Below are positions 1-7,826 of a stretch of DNA of 64,000 nucleotides, piece after piece (positions within the stretch are counted from its first letter, which is position 1; every line of letters starts with the position of its first letter). The notes below the pieces were generated by a model. The model was given only the letters and a program-made list of their open reading frames with translations. It made no database searches and was not told the origin of the DNA. The stretch is from JADCRZ01 sp031399065 (lineage in GTDB: Bacteria; Bacteroidota; Bacteroidia; Chitinophagales; Chitinophagaceae): positions 13,181 through 77,180 of the forward strand of contig JANNOM010000025.1 of the NCBI GenBank assembly GCA_031399065.1. The letters run 5' to 3'. The translations under genes and the position numbers were made by a program.

Positions 1-111
1 GGGGAGTTGAACCCGGATGAAATACATACTCCAGGTATATATGTACATCGTATATTCAGGGGAGTGAATTATGAAAAGCGTATAGAACAAAGAACCGTCA
101 GAAACAACTAA
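1..111 (+). CDS. scoA: 3-oxoacid CoA-transferase subunit A, C-terminal end (partial)
   Basis: The first 36 codons form an open frame ending in TAA at 109-111. It reads GELNPDEIHTPGIYVHRIF followed by a basic EKRIEQRTVR tail, which is the usual C-terminus of the alpha subunit of succinyl-CoA:3-ketoacid (or acetoacetate) CoA-transferase. The start lies outside the window. Subunit B begins three bases after this stop, the normal A-B operon order. The enzyme moves CoA between succinyl-CoA and acetoacetate in the cytoplasm. The identification rests on the C-terminal signature and the neighbour. Confidence 0.85.
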   Translation, partial: GELNPDEIHTPGIYVHRIFRGVNYEKRIEQRTVRNN

Positions 112-114
112 AAT

Positions 115-783
115 ATGCCGCTTACAAAAGAGCAGATAGCCCGCCGGATAGCCCGCGAATTAAAAGACGGGTACTACGTTAACCTGGGCATAGGTATTCC
201 GACCCTGGTAGCCAATTATATACCTACCTCCATCAGCGTAATACTGCAAAGCGAAAACGGTTTGTTGGGAATGGGACCGTTCCCTATGGCCGGAGAAGAG
301 GATCCGGACCTTATTAACGCCGGCAAACAAACGATCACCACCTTACCAGGCTCATCGTTTTTCGACAGCGCCATGAGCTTTGGAATGATACGGGCGGGCA
401 AAGTAGACCTGACCGTACTGGGTGCCATGGAGGTGTCTCAAAATGGCGATATTGCCAACTGGAAAGTGCCCGGAAAAATGGTAAAGGGTATGGGTGGTGC
501 CATGGACCTGGTAGCCAGTGCTAAAAACATCATTGTCGCCATGCAACACACCGACAAACAGGGTAATTCCAAACTGCTAACTGCCTGTACCCTGCCCATT
601 ACCGGGATCGGGTGCGTAAAAAAAGTAGTGACGGAGCTGGGAGTATTTGAAATTGAAAACGGCTGTTTCTTATTGACGGAGCGTGCCCCCGGTGTAGGGG
701 TAGATGAAATAAGAGCTAAAACGGCCGGGAAGATGGAGACGGCGGATGTAGTAAAGGAAATGGAATGGACGGATGCCCTTTAA
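115..783 (+). CDS. scoB: 3-oxoacid CoA-transferase subunit B
   Basis: A 222-residue beta subunit of a family I CoA-transferase (succinyl-CoA:3-ketoacid type). Residues 20-30 carry the NLGIGIPT glycine-rich motif. Residues 46-52 read SENGLLG, in which Glu47 would be the catalytic residue that forms the glutamyl-CoA thioester. The length is normal for the split bacterial enzyme. It starts three bases after the subunit A stop, so the two are probably co-translated and form the heteromer that activates acetoacetate or other short ketoacids. The TAA stop (781-783) overlaps the stop of the convergent response regulator gene. Confidence 0.93.
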   Translation: MPLTKEQIARRIARELKDGYYVNLGIGIPTLVANYIPTSISVILQSENGLLGMGPFPMAGEEDPDLINAGKQTITTLPGSSFFDSAMSFGMIRAGKVDLTVLGAMEVSQNGDIANWKVPGKMVKGMGGAMDLVASAKNIIVAMQHTDKQGNSKLLTACTLPITGIGCVKKVVTELGVFEIENGCFLLTERAPGVGVDEIRAKTAGKMETADVVKEMEWTDAL

Positions 784-1430
784 TCCACCAGGTTATTCTT
801 AACGGCGTAAAAAACAAGTCCTGCGGTATTTTTAGCACCAAAACGTTCCATCAATTTATCTTTTATTGACTCCACCGTTCTTGGACTTACATCCAGCTTC
901 TGCGCAATTTCCTGTGCCGTAAATTCCATACAGATATACTTGATCACATCGCGTTCCCTGGAATTGAGCGTTACTTCGTTGGAAAGATTAGGTGTTACTT
1001 TTTGTTTATTATGCGATTTTTTCAGCAGTATCCTGTTCACGAAATTATTAAGGTAGTATCCTTTAAGGGTAACTTCTACAATGGCTTTTTTAATCTCCTG
1101 CGGATCGGCACTTTTCAGCAGGTAACCGTTTGCTCCTATCTCCATCATATGCGTAACAAAGCGCTCGTCTTCAAACATGGTAAGGGCGATAATATGAATA
1201 TGGGGGTAGGTTTTAGTAATAAATTTGGTGGTTTCAATCCCGTCTTTCTGCGGCATGCGTAGGTCCATCAGCACCACATCCGGTTCGGAAAGGGCTATAC
1301 CATCTATCAGTTCCTGTCCATTATCCGCTTCCTGAACAAATTTGATATTGGTATAAGGTCTCAGGGAAAGGATCACTCCTTTCCGGAAAATTTTATGATC
1401 GTCGGCGATAGCCACTTTAATAACTCCCAT
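780..1430 (-). CDS. NarL/FixJ-family response regulator
   Basis: A 216-residue two-domain regulator, taking the ATG at 1430 (MGVIKVAIADDHK) rather than a longer frame to 1478. Receiver domain at about residues 4-120: acidic pair Asp10/Asp11, phospho-acceptor Asp56 in VVLMDLRMP, and the switch Thr and Lys around 84 and 106. A LuxR-type helix-turn-helix lies at about 150-212 (NSRERDVIKYI, then AQKLDVSPRTVES). It probably receives phosphate from the kinase encoded just upstream (1508-2362) and binds DNA. The target is unknown. Its stop overlaps that of scoB by three bases, with no terminator visible between the convergent genes. Confidence 0.92.
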   Translation of the reverse strand: MGVIKVAIADDHKIFRKGVILSLRPYTNIKFVQEADNGQELIDGIALSEPDVVLMDLRMPQKDGIETTKFITKTYPHIHIIALTMFEDERFVTHMMEIGANGYLLKSADPQEIKKAIVEVTLKGYYLNNFVNRILLKKSHNKQKVTPNLSNEVTLNSRERDVIKYICMEFTAQEIAQKLDVSPRTVESIKDKLMERFGAKNTAGLVFYAVKNNLVD

Positions 1431-1507
1431 AGGCCTAGATATTCGATTTAAAAATAAGCATAAATGGTTACCAAGCAAGCGAATGATCCTATATTAACCC
1501 CGGTATT

Positions 1508-2362
1508 TTAATATTGAATAACTTGCTCTCTGGCATGTTCCGCTTCTTTAGTGAGTTCTATGGTCACTTTATAATAGGTTTGTGAAAGGTCTTTTTCAAA
1601 GAAGATATTCCCCTGCAATACTTTCAGCCGGCTTTGTATGTTTTTGAGGCCCAGTCCGCCCGAGCTTTTATTCAGCTTCTCAAAATCTGCCTGGGTAATT
1701 CCCTTGCCATCGTGGTGAAGCCGGAGATAGAAATGATCGCCGTTGATATTCTGCGTTACATGTATAAAACTGGCATTGCTGTGTTTTAGTATATTGTTTA
1801 CCAACTCCTGCAAAACCCTGAAAATGGTAAGTTCCTGCTCAGACCGCAACCGTTCCCGGTAATCGTGAAAACGGCAACTGGCATTGATAGACCCCGATCC
1901 GCTGATCTTCTGGAAAAGATCATTCACGGCGGACTCTAACCCGAAATTTTTAAGCGTAGGCGGCATAAGACTGTGAGAGATATTCCTGATAAGCTGGATG
2001 GTATCGTCTATTATCTGCTTGGCATTGTATATATTCTGGAGCTGCGTCACTTTGTCGAGGTTCACCAGGTTCTCATTCAGGTAAAGGCGGGCGGTGGCCA
2101 GCAGGGGTCCGGCATCATCGTGAAGGTCCGCTGCGAGCCGCTGCCTCTCTTCTTCCTGGAGGCGGATAGAGGCATTCAGCAGTATTTTCTGCTGTTCATG
2201 TTCCATTTTCTGTAAGGTCATCTGGTACCTGATCACCTTTCTTTGATGAAAAATAATGAATATGATTAAGCCTATAGTCAACGCCAGCATCCCAATGGTT
2301 CCGAAGAAGAGGACCATGGAGACGTTGGTTGCTGAAGAGCTTATCGTTTGCAGGAGAAACAT
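1508..2362 (-). CDS. Membrane sensor histidine kinase (HisKA_3/NarX type)
   Basis: 284 residues. One hydrophobic segment at about 17-38 anchors the protein. A coiled linker follows, then the HisKA_3 dimerisation motif LAADLHDDAGPLLA with the phospho-accepting His81, then a HATPase domain (LQELVNNILKHS, then GGLGLKNIQSR). No extracytoplasmic sensor domain is present. The membrane protein encoded immediately upstream (2411-3118) is a reasonable candidate for the sensing partner; this is inference. The downstream regulator (780-1430) is 77 bases away in the same direction and is the probable phosphate acceptor. Confidence 0.92.
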   Translation of the reverse strand: MFLLQTISSSATNVSMVLFFGTIGMLALTIGLIIFIIFHQRKVIRYQMTLQKMEHEQQKILLNASIRLQEEERQRLAADLHDDAGPLLATARLYLNENLVNLDKVTQLQNIYNAKQIIDDTIQLIRNISHSLMPPTLKNFGLESAVNDLFQKISGSGSINASCRFHDYRERLRSEQELTIFRVLQELVNNILKHSNASFIHVTQNINGDHFYLRLHHDGKGITQADFEKLNKSSGGLGLKNIQSRLKVLQGNIFFEKDLSQTYYKVTIELTKEAEHAREQVIQY

Positions 2363-2410
2363 TTTTTATTTAGGGTTTGGGTTACAAAACATAATATATT
2401 TGAATTCTTT

Positions 2411-3082
2411 TTAAGTATTTGTATTTTGGAAAAAAAGAGAATTATGAGATGTTGATTTTTTCATTGAAAAAGCAATAGTAAAAAGGACATTCTTTAAGAT
2501 GTTGAAAACTAAATTTAACTTCCAGTACTTTTCAGTCTCCTCTTGTGATAATTGTGGTAATATTAATGATAAGAAAAAGATGCCAGATAAATAGAAAAGA
2601 ATACTCACAATGATCCAGAACACGGATGTTGAGTATATGAATAATGACTGAGGATTAGTAATTTGTTCGAAAAATACAATAATACATGAGATTATAACGA
2701 TTATTGTCTCTACGCTAGCTATCGTGGCATAGTAGTCATCAAGTTTATACCGAGTAAAGGAATAGATTAAAGCGAATAATAAAAACCCGATAATTGCAAA
2801 AGTGATTATTTTTTTTAATCTTATACTTCTAGATGTTAAGATTAGAAATAATGTAAAAAGTATGGTCTCTACAATTACAAATACTGTAATTTGATGTCTA
2901 AAATATCGGGGCGGAAGCACATAGAAATATAAAAGGAGATCCGATATAAATGATAGTATGATGTAAAAAAAAATTACCCATAGGTATTTTTGAGATTTAT
3001 CACACTTAGCGGATGAAATCGCAAAAACAACTATGGGTAATAGAGGAGAAAAAGCACTTATATTGATTAGTAGGGTGTCTAT
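2411..3082 (-). CDS. Polytopic membrane protein beside a histidine kinase; start codon unclear
   Basis: A hydrophobic frame with about 6-7 predicted membrane segments, running open from 3118 to a stop at 2411. The first conventional start is a GTG at 2920, which would drop two well-formed hydrophobic segments (for example SPLLPIVVFAI and YLWVIFFYIILSFISDLLL). The frame upstream contains no ATG, GTG or TTG before the stop at 3119-3121. By analogy with similar Bacteroidota proteins that begin M-D-T-L-L, translation may start at ATA 3082, or the ATG has mutated. The family resembles the 5967-6611 product, also encoded next to a kinase, and may be a separate sensing subunit. Function unknown. It could also be a 5'-damaged gene. 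Confidence 0.6.
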   Translation of the reverse strand: MDTLLINISAFSPLLPIVVFAISSAKCDKSQKYLWVIFFYIILSFISDLLLYFYVLPPRYFRHQITVFVIVETILFTLFLILTSRSIRLKKIITFAIIGFLLFALIYSFTRYKLDDYYATIASVETIIVIISCIIVFFEQITNPQSLFIYSTSVFWIIVSILFYLSGIFFLSLILPQLSQEETEKYWKLNLVFNILKNVLFTIAFSMKKSTSHNSLFFQNTNT

Positions 3083-3134
3083 TTGATTGATATTTACATC
3101 AAATATATATAAATCAACCTACTTTTCTAACAAA

Positions 3135-3524
3135 TCACTCTGGTAAACCCCATGCAGTATAAATGTCTGCATCTAAATCGACTGGTTTTGGGCCTGGTCT
3201 CAATCTGTCAGCTATTATAGCTTTTTGCTTCGTAAGCTCTCCGGCATTGTTGACAGATACGAATTCTGAGATTACTTCGTTGTTTTGGTTGATACCTGCG
3301 TAAACCAATGTTTTTTGACCAAGCTCATTTATTGCGTTGTAATAACGCAATCCTACACAACCAGGTTGGGATAGAATATTTTCAAGAATGTTTCGTCCAA
3401 CCTGAAAGCCAATAAAGTCATTAGGATGCAATGTTTGATAATCCTTTACCATTTTAATACCCAATTCATGGCTGATTTCCTCGCCGATTGCGGCTAAATT
3501 CGTTTCGATTGTTTGTGTAATCAT
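3135..3524 (-). CDS. Hypothetical protein, 129 aa
   Basis: A cytoplasmic-looking protein with no signal peptide or membrane segment. Recognisable stretches are NPNDFIGF-like residues around 35 and a conserved-looking block ILSQPGCVGLRYYNAINE at about 50-67 with a single Cys. I do not recognise a named family. It lies 14-17 bases upstream of the membrane-sensor frame and is transcribed the same way, so it may be the first gene of the membrane protein/kinase/regulator unit. A role in the same signalling pathway is a guess from position only. ATG at 3524. Confidence 0.7.
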   Translation of the reverse strand: MITQTIETNLAAIGEEISHELGIKMVKDYQTLHPNDFIGFQVGRNILENILSQPGCVGLRYYNAINELGQKTLVYAGINQNNEVISEFVSVNNAGELTKQKAIIADRLRPGPKPVDLDADIYTAWGLPE

Positions 3525-3540
3525 GGTAGTAGTTTTATAT

Positions 3541-3893
3541 TTTCTTAGGTGAAATTGACAGTATGAAGTACTACTAAAAAAAAAATCTTTACAAGGGGTG
3601 TAAATGCTGTGAAAAAGGGCTAAATTGCCTAAAATTCATACTGTACGTGCATTTGCTTGATTTCTTTGCGTAAAATAACTATACTATAATTAGGATTTAT
3701 CCTAGTGCTGAACCGTATTTTTACGGTAGTAAAGTTACCAATAATGAGCTAGTAAAGTTCCCAAATATCTAATTTTTGGAGTTGCGGATTGGTTTTTATC
3801 CACATATGTTAATAAAAAGGGTATTTATGGATAACACCACACGTACAGCAGAATGATGTATATTAACCCTTCAAAACATCAAACCTGACCTTT
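3541..3893. other. Intergenic region between divergent genes
   Basis: About 350 AT-rich bases between the divergent 129-aa gene and the orphan response regulator. No open frame with coding character was seen. It presumably carries promoters for both directions, but no convincing TTTG/TAnnTTTG pair was found. Confidence 0.5.
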
Positions 3894-4553
3894 ATGACTG
3901 CTGAGCTGGTAATTAAAGTGTCTATTGCCGATGACCATAAAATATTCAGAGACGGAATTAGGATGTCCTTAAAGGACAGGGAATATCTTAAAATTTTATG
4001 GGAAGCGGAAGACGGAAAAGATCTCATGCATAAAATGCAGTTGAAACGGCCCGACGTACTTTTAATGGATATCCGGATGCCCGAGATAGATGGCATTGGA
4101 GCCATTTCCATGCTCAGGAAGGAGTATGAAGATGTAAAGATTATCATCCTTACTATGTATGATGATCAGGAAATGATTACCCGGATGATGGAAATGGGTG
4201 CGAATGCCTACCTCACAAAAACGACCGACCCGGACGAGATATACCAGGCCATTCTTAGCTGCATGAATGACGATTTCTACTTTAATGAGTTAGTGAACAA
4301 AGCCGTACTTTCCAAACTTCAGACAAAACGTACGGTAAGGCAGTTTTACCCCCATCCTATTAAATTTACAGAAAAGGAAGTGCGGATATTAAGACTGCTG
4401 GCGGAGGATAAAACTACCGAAGAAATTTCCAAAGAAGTGTTTTTGAGTCCGAGGACTGTTGAAACGATCCGGCAAGCGATGAAATCAAAGGTAGGTGCCA
4501 AGACTATTGCCGGTCTTATTATGTATGGTATGAGAAACAAATTAATAGACTAA
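3894..4553 (+). CDS. NarL/FixJ-family response regulator (no adjacent kinase on its strand)
   Basis: 219 residues. Receiver: Asp13/Asp14, phospho-acceptor Asp59 in VLLMDIRMP, Thr in IIILTMYDD. C-terminal LuxR-type HTH with EEISKEVFLSPRTVETIR. It is closely similar in layout to the 780-1430 product (IADDHKIFR, MMEMGANAYL versus MMEIGANGYL), suggesting a duplicated pair. It is the only regulator of the cluster on the plus strand and has no kinase directly beside it, so it may be served by either neighbouring kinase. Its TAA (4551-4553) overlaps the TAG of the convergent regulator (4550-4552). Confidence 0.9.
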   Translation: MTAELVIKVSIADDHKIFRDGIRMSLKDREYLKILWEAEDGKDLMHKMQLKRPDVLLMDIRMPEIDGIGAISMLRKEYEDVKIIILTMYDDQEMITRMMEMGANAYLTKTTDPDEIYQAILSCMNDDFYFNELVNKAVLSKLQTKRTVRQFYPHPIKFTEKEVRILRLLAEDKTTEEISKEVFLSPRTVETIRQAMKSKVGAKTIAGLIMYGMRNKLID

Positions 4554-5236
4554 AAATTAATGATGCCATTTTTAATTGCATACATGGCCAGCCCCACCCT
4601 GCTTTTCACATCAAGCTTTTCAAATAATTGATCCCTATAATTGTCCACCGTTCTTGGGCTTACAAACAGTTCCTTTGCCATTTCCTTATAGGTCAATTCT
4701 GAACAACTTAGTTTCAAAAATTTTATTTCATTTTCATTCAGTACCAGCGGCTGTGTATACACACTTTTATCGGGGTTGTGAAATACGTTTGCCAGCTTCC
4801 CCGATATGGTTTGCGGATAGTAGTAGCCCTCTGCCATAACAGATTTAATAGCATGCTTCAATTCGCCCGGATGGGTATCTTTTTTTAGGAAGGCCTTTAC
4901 TCCTGTCCTCAAGAGGCGAATAATGGTTATTTCAGAATCGAACATCGAAAGTACCAGAATATTTATGGCCGGGCTGTTTTCGACCAGCCAGTTTGCCGTT
5001 TCGTAACCATCCATAAACGGCATGTTCAGATCAAGAATGATAATATCAGGCATGTTTCCATGCCGGATCTGACTAATCATTTCAAGGCCGTTTGCAGCCC
5101 TGAGAGTAACCTCGCAATCATGATAGTCATTAATTACGTTGATAAGAGCGTCTCTCAGGAGAATATGATCATCCACTATTCCTATGCGGAGTTTTGCTAC
5201 ACGCCGGGATGTTTTTAATACGGAATTGTAATACAT
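4550..5236 (-). CDS. NarL/FixJ-family response regulator
   Basis: 228 residues: receiver with Asp22/Asp23, phospho-acceptor Asp69 in IIILDLNMP, Ser in ILVLSMFDS and the switch Lys in LKKDTHPGEL; C-terminal HTH with YKEMAKELFVSPRTVDNYR. The ATG at 5236 lies inside the 3' end of the kinase gene (22-base overlap), so the two are probably translationally coupled and form a cognate pair. The N-terminal ~15 residues before the receiver are basic and may be unstructured. The DNA target is not evident. Confidence 0.9.
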   Translation of the reverse strand: MYYNSVLKTSRRVAKLRIGIVDDHILLRDALINVINDYHDCEVTLRAANGLEMISQIRHGNMPDIIILDLNMPFMDGYETANWLVENSPAINILVLSMFDSEITIIRLLRTGVKAFLKKDTHPGELKHAIKSVMAEGYYYPQTISGKLANVFHNPDKSVYTQPLVLNENEIKFLKLSCSELTYKEMAKELFVSPRTVDNYRDQLFEKLDVKSRVGLAMYAIKNGIINF

Positions 5237-5985
5237 AATAGAGTGCCTTTATTTATTTTACTGTTTATGTGGTATTGTCCATTGATCATTTTAACCCTGG
5301 TAATAATATTCTGCAATCCCGAAGATCCGTTTTTGTAGCTGCTGCTAAGAGCAGCGGTTACGTCGAAACCAATACCATTATCCTCTATCTTCAGCTCCAG
5401 CTCATTTTGCTTAAAATTAAAAAATAGGATCACTTTATTGGCACACGAATGTTTGAGCACATTATTAATGGATTCCTGGATTATCCTGAACAACATAATC
5501 TCCGTTTTCGGATGAAGATTTTTTTCCTCTCCCTCATAGTTTAGAGTGACAGACAGCTTACTTATATTTTCGATCTGTTGAACGAACAGGTCTATACAGT
5601 TCCACAAACCATTTTCATTTATATAGTTTGAGTTGAGATTTCTTGCGAACGATCTTATTTCTTCGAGACATTGTTCCAGTAGTTTATCGGCATCATTTAT
5701 ATTCGACTCATTTTGCTTATAGCTTACAGTCAATGAAGAAGCAAGGCGAAGCCTGCAAAGCACTATCAGGGGAGCTATGTTATCGTGTAGTTCCTGCGAA
5801 ATATGTGCGAATGTACTTTCCTGTATTTCAAGCTGAGCCTTGATCACCTCTTTATTATATGTATTTTGAAGGGTAATCTGCTTTTTATTATAATAGAACA
5901 ACATGTAAGCGATACATAAAACAAGGCAACCGCCTATAATAGCTGATATCAAAACGGTTTGTATAATTATTTCGGGGCTTTGCAT
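5215..5985 (-). CDS. Membrane sensor histidine kinase (HisKA_3/NarX type)
   Basis: 256 residues. A single hydrophobic segment at about 9-31 is followed by a short linker and the HisKA_3 motif FAHISQELHDNIAPL with His67. The HATPase domain follows (IIQESINNVLKHS; IEDNGIGFD; GSSGLQNIITRV). There is essentially no periplasmic part, so signal input must come through the membrane segment or a partner. The upstream membrane-protein gene overlaps it by 19 bases and the downstream regulator by 22 bases, giving a tightly coupled three-gene unit. The architecture matches the 1508-2362 kinase. Confidence 0.92.
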   Translation of the reverse strand: MQSPEIIIQTVLISAIIGGCLVLCIAYMLFYYNKKQITLQNTYNKEVIKAQLEIQESTFAHISQELHDNIAPLIVLCRLRLASSLTVSYKQNESNINDADKLLEQCLEEIRSFARNLNSNYINENGLWNCIDLFVQQIENISKLSVTLNYEGEEKNLHPKTEIMLFRIIQESINNVLKHSCANKVILFFNFKQNELELKIEDNGIGFDVTAALSSSYKNGSSGLQNIITRVKMINGQYHINSKINKGTLLCITIPY

Positions 5986-6611
5986 GTATAAGCTTTAATG
6001 AATAATAGGTGTAAAAAGATGTATCCAATATCATTTAAGATGATGTATATAAGGTTTGTTAAGTTATTATTGTTGTTAAAGAAAACTAATGCCGGTATGT
6101 TGATAACTGAATAAAATAAAATACCTATCGCAATATAAAAGGACGATTCGTTTGACAGCTCGGTAAGAAGCGATTTCGAAAATGTAAAGTTTAAGTACAA
6201 GAAAAAGATTAAAATATAGTATATATTCAATGGTAGAATAAATTTTCTTGTATCAAAGTCAAAAGAAAAATTACTTATTGATAAAAACAGAAACAATATC
6301 AATTGAAGACCGGAAAAAAGAAGTAAAACTGGTTTGTATTTATGTGAGGAAATTATCTGAAAAGCAAAATAAGTTAAGAGTAAAAATTCAAAAAAACTAA
6401 ATAAATTATATGGGGTGTTATTGTTTAATTTATTCTCTTTCGAATAATACAACGTAACAATCACTTCCGTAGTAAGTGCCAGAAAGTTATAGAATGGAAA
6501 AATACGCAGATAGGTGGGCTTATCGCTTCTAAAGCAATAAACTAACGAAACGATAAACGATATAAAAATCGTAAATATCGCGATATGGAATAAGGTGTAG
6601 GTAAGGGCCAT
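5967..6611 (-). CDS. Polytopic (about 7 TM) membrane protein coupled to a histidine kinase
   Basis: 214 residues, almost wholly hydrophobic with roughly seven membrane segments, beginning MALTYTLFHIAIFTIF and ending in a short basic tail. It resembles the protein encoded at 2411-3118 in size, hydropathy and position. No enzymatic motif is visible. Its 3' end overlaps the kinase start by 19 bases, which suggests stoichiometric co-synthesis. I infer a separate membrane sensing or anchoring subunit for the adjacent kinase. The family is uncharacterised as far as I can tell. The gene is markedly AT-rich. Confidence 0.8.
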   Translation of the reverse strand: MALTYTLFHIAIFTIFISFIVSLVYCFRSDKPTYLRIFPFYNFLALTTEVIVTLYYSKENKLNNNTPYNLFSFFEFLLLTYFAFQIISSHKYKPVLLLFSGLQLILFLFLSISNFSFDFDTRKFILPLNIYYILIFFLYLNFTFSKSLLTELSNESSFYIAIGILFYSVINIPALVFFNNNNNLTNLIYIILNDIGYIFLHLLFIKAYTCKAPK

Positions 6612-7172
6612 TTACTTGCGTCTGTACCATAATATTACTAAATTAACAATAATTTAATGGGGTTAATCAACCCTTTTTTTTATCAGAAAAATTTAGTATG
6701 CAATTTTGAAGCATCCAGTTCCAGTACCCTTCTTTATACGAATGCTTAAAAATTCTATAAATTAGCAACTGAGTTAGACGGAAGTTGTAGTTGCCGGGGT
6801 GAAATACTCTGAAATAAGTTTGAATTGTCCTAAGATAGGATAAGGCAGATTTGCACTCCATGGGCTGAAGAGGATAAAAGTAGTGTGTAAAAAAGTCAGC
6901 TAAAATTTTGTGCAAACGGACATAGACTTAGCAGCGGAAAAAAGGCAGGTGCTGCGGTTCCGTTTGGGTAAGGACTGGGTTAACGAGCTCCTGCAACTTA
7001 TCATGGACGCCAAAATGGGGCGTGGGAGGGTTCATGGAAATGGTGGGAACGTTCTACCTGGACCGTGGGAACTAATGATCCATTCCAGTCTGCGGATTAA
7101 TTCCGTTCCATTTTCCAGTTCATTAAATGTAAATAATCGGCTATGCACTTTGTAAACGTATATCGGTCGATA
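6612..7172. other. 560-base gap with one doubtful small frame
   Basis: Between the membrane-sensor gene and rsmG. On the minus strand a frame of 82 codons runs 6915-6667 (FFTHYFYPLQPMECKSALS, then a basic C-terminus); it has no ATG at the front (TTG at 6915 or an internal ATG) and no family I can name. It could be a degraded or very small gene. 6916-7172 shows no convincing coding frame on either strand; the 81-codon plus-strand frame there looks accidental. Confidence 0.35.
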
Positions 7173-7826
7173 TCACTTATCCCCGCGCACATAAAGTATA
7201 TACTTCTCTTTAAAAAACACCTCCCCGAAAATATCAAATATCTCCATGCTTCTTGGCAGGGTTCCGCTATCGGAAATCTCCTGCGACAGGTCACCTCCCT
7301 TCAGGCAAATAAGCCCGTTGAGTAATTCTGGATCCGAAGACTTTTTCTTTAGCAAAGGTGTTGACCATTTCAGCAGGTCCACCAGTGGCGCTACGGCGCG
7401 GGATACCGCGTAGTCGAACCTTCGATTCGTTATAGCCTCCGCCCGGCTATGCTGGGTGGTTACATTGGTAAGGCCGATGGACTGTACCACTTCATCCACC
7501 ACCTTCAGTTTCTTGCCGATGCTGTCCACTAGGTGAAATTGTACTTCGGGGAAAAAGATGGCCAGCGGTATACCGGGGAAGCCGCCGCCGGTGCCAATGT
7601 CTATGATCCGGGAGCCTGCTTTAAAGGAGGATATAGCGGCAATACTGAGAGAATGAAGAACATGCTTTTCGTAGAGACCGTCTATGTCTTTACGGGAGAT
7701 CACGTTGATCTTGCTGTTCCAGTCTTTATAGAGTGCTTCGAGTGCAGCAAACTGTGTTAGCTGCTGCGGAGTGAAATCGCTGAAATATTTCAGGACTATG
7801 TCCAGGTTTTCTTGGGCTTTTTCCAT
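7173..7826 (-). CDS. rsmG: 16S rRNA (guanine527-N7)-methyltransferase RsmG
   Basis: 217 residues from ATG 7826 (MEKAQENLDIV); longer frames upstream lie within the preceding gene and are not needed. The SAM-binding loop IIDIGTGGGFPGIPLAI is the hallmark of RsmG/GidB, followed by LVDSIGKKL and the SRAVAPL motif. It methylates G527 in the 530 loop of 16S rRNA. The start overlaps the end of the upstream glycosyltransferase gene by 31 bases. A TAnnTTTG-type -7 element inside that gene (7837-7844) may give rsmG its own promoter. Confidence 0.96.
   Translation of the reverse strand: MEKAQENLDIVLKYFSDFTPQQLTQFAALEALYKDWNSKINVISRKDIDGLYEKHVLHSLSIAAISSFKAGSRIIDIGTGGGFPGIPLAIFFPEVQFHLVDSIGKKLKVVDEVVQSIGLTNVTTQHSRAEAITNRRFDYAVSRAVAPLVDLLKWSTPLLKKKSSDPELLNGLICLKGGDLSQEISDSGTLPRSMEIFDIFGEVFFKEKYILYVRGDK

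Noticed and set aside
6910..7155. 81-codon plus-strand frame upstream of rsmG
   Set aside because: No family resemblance and no clear promoter; composition not convincing.
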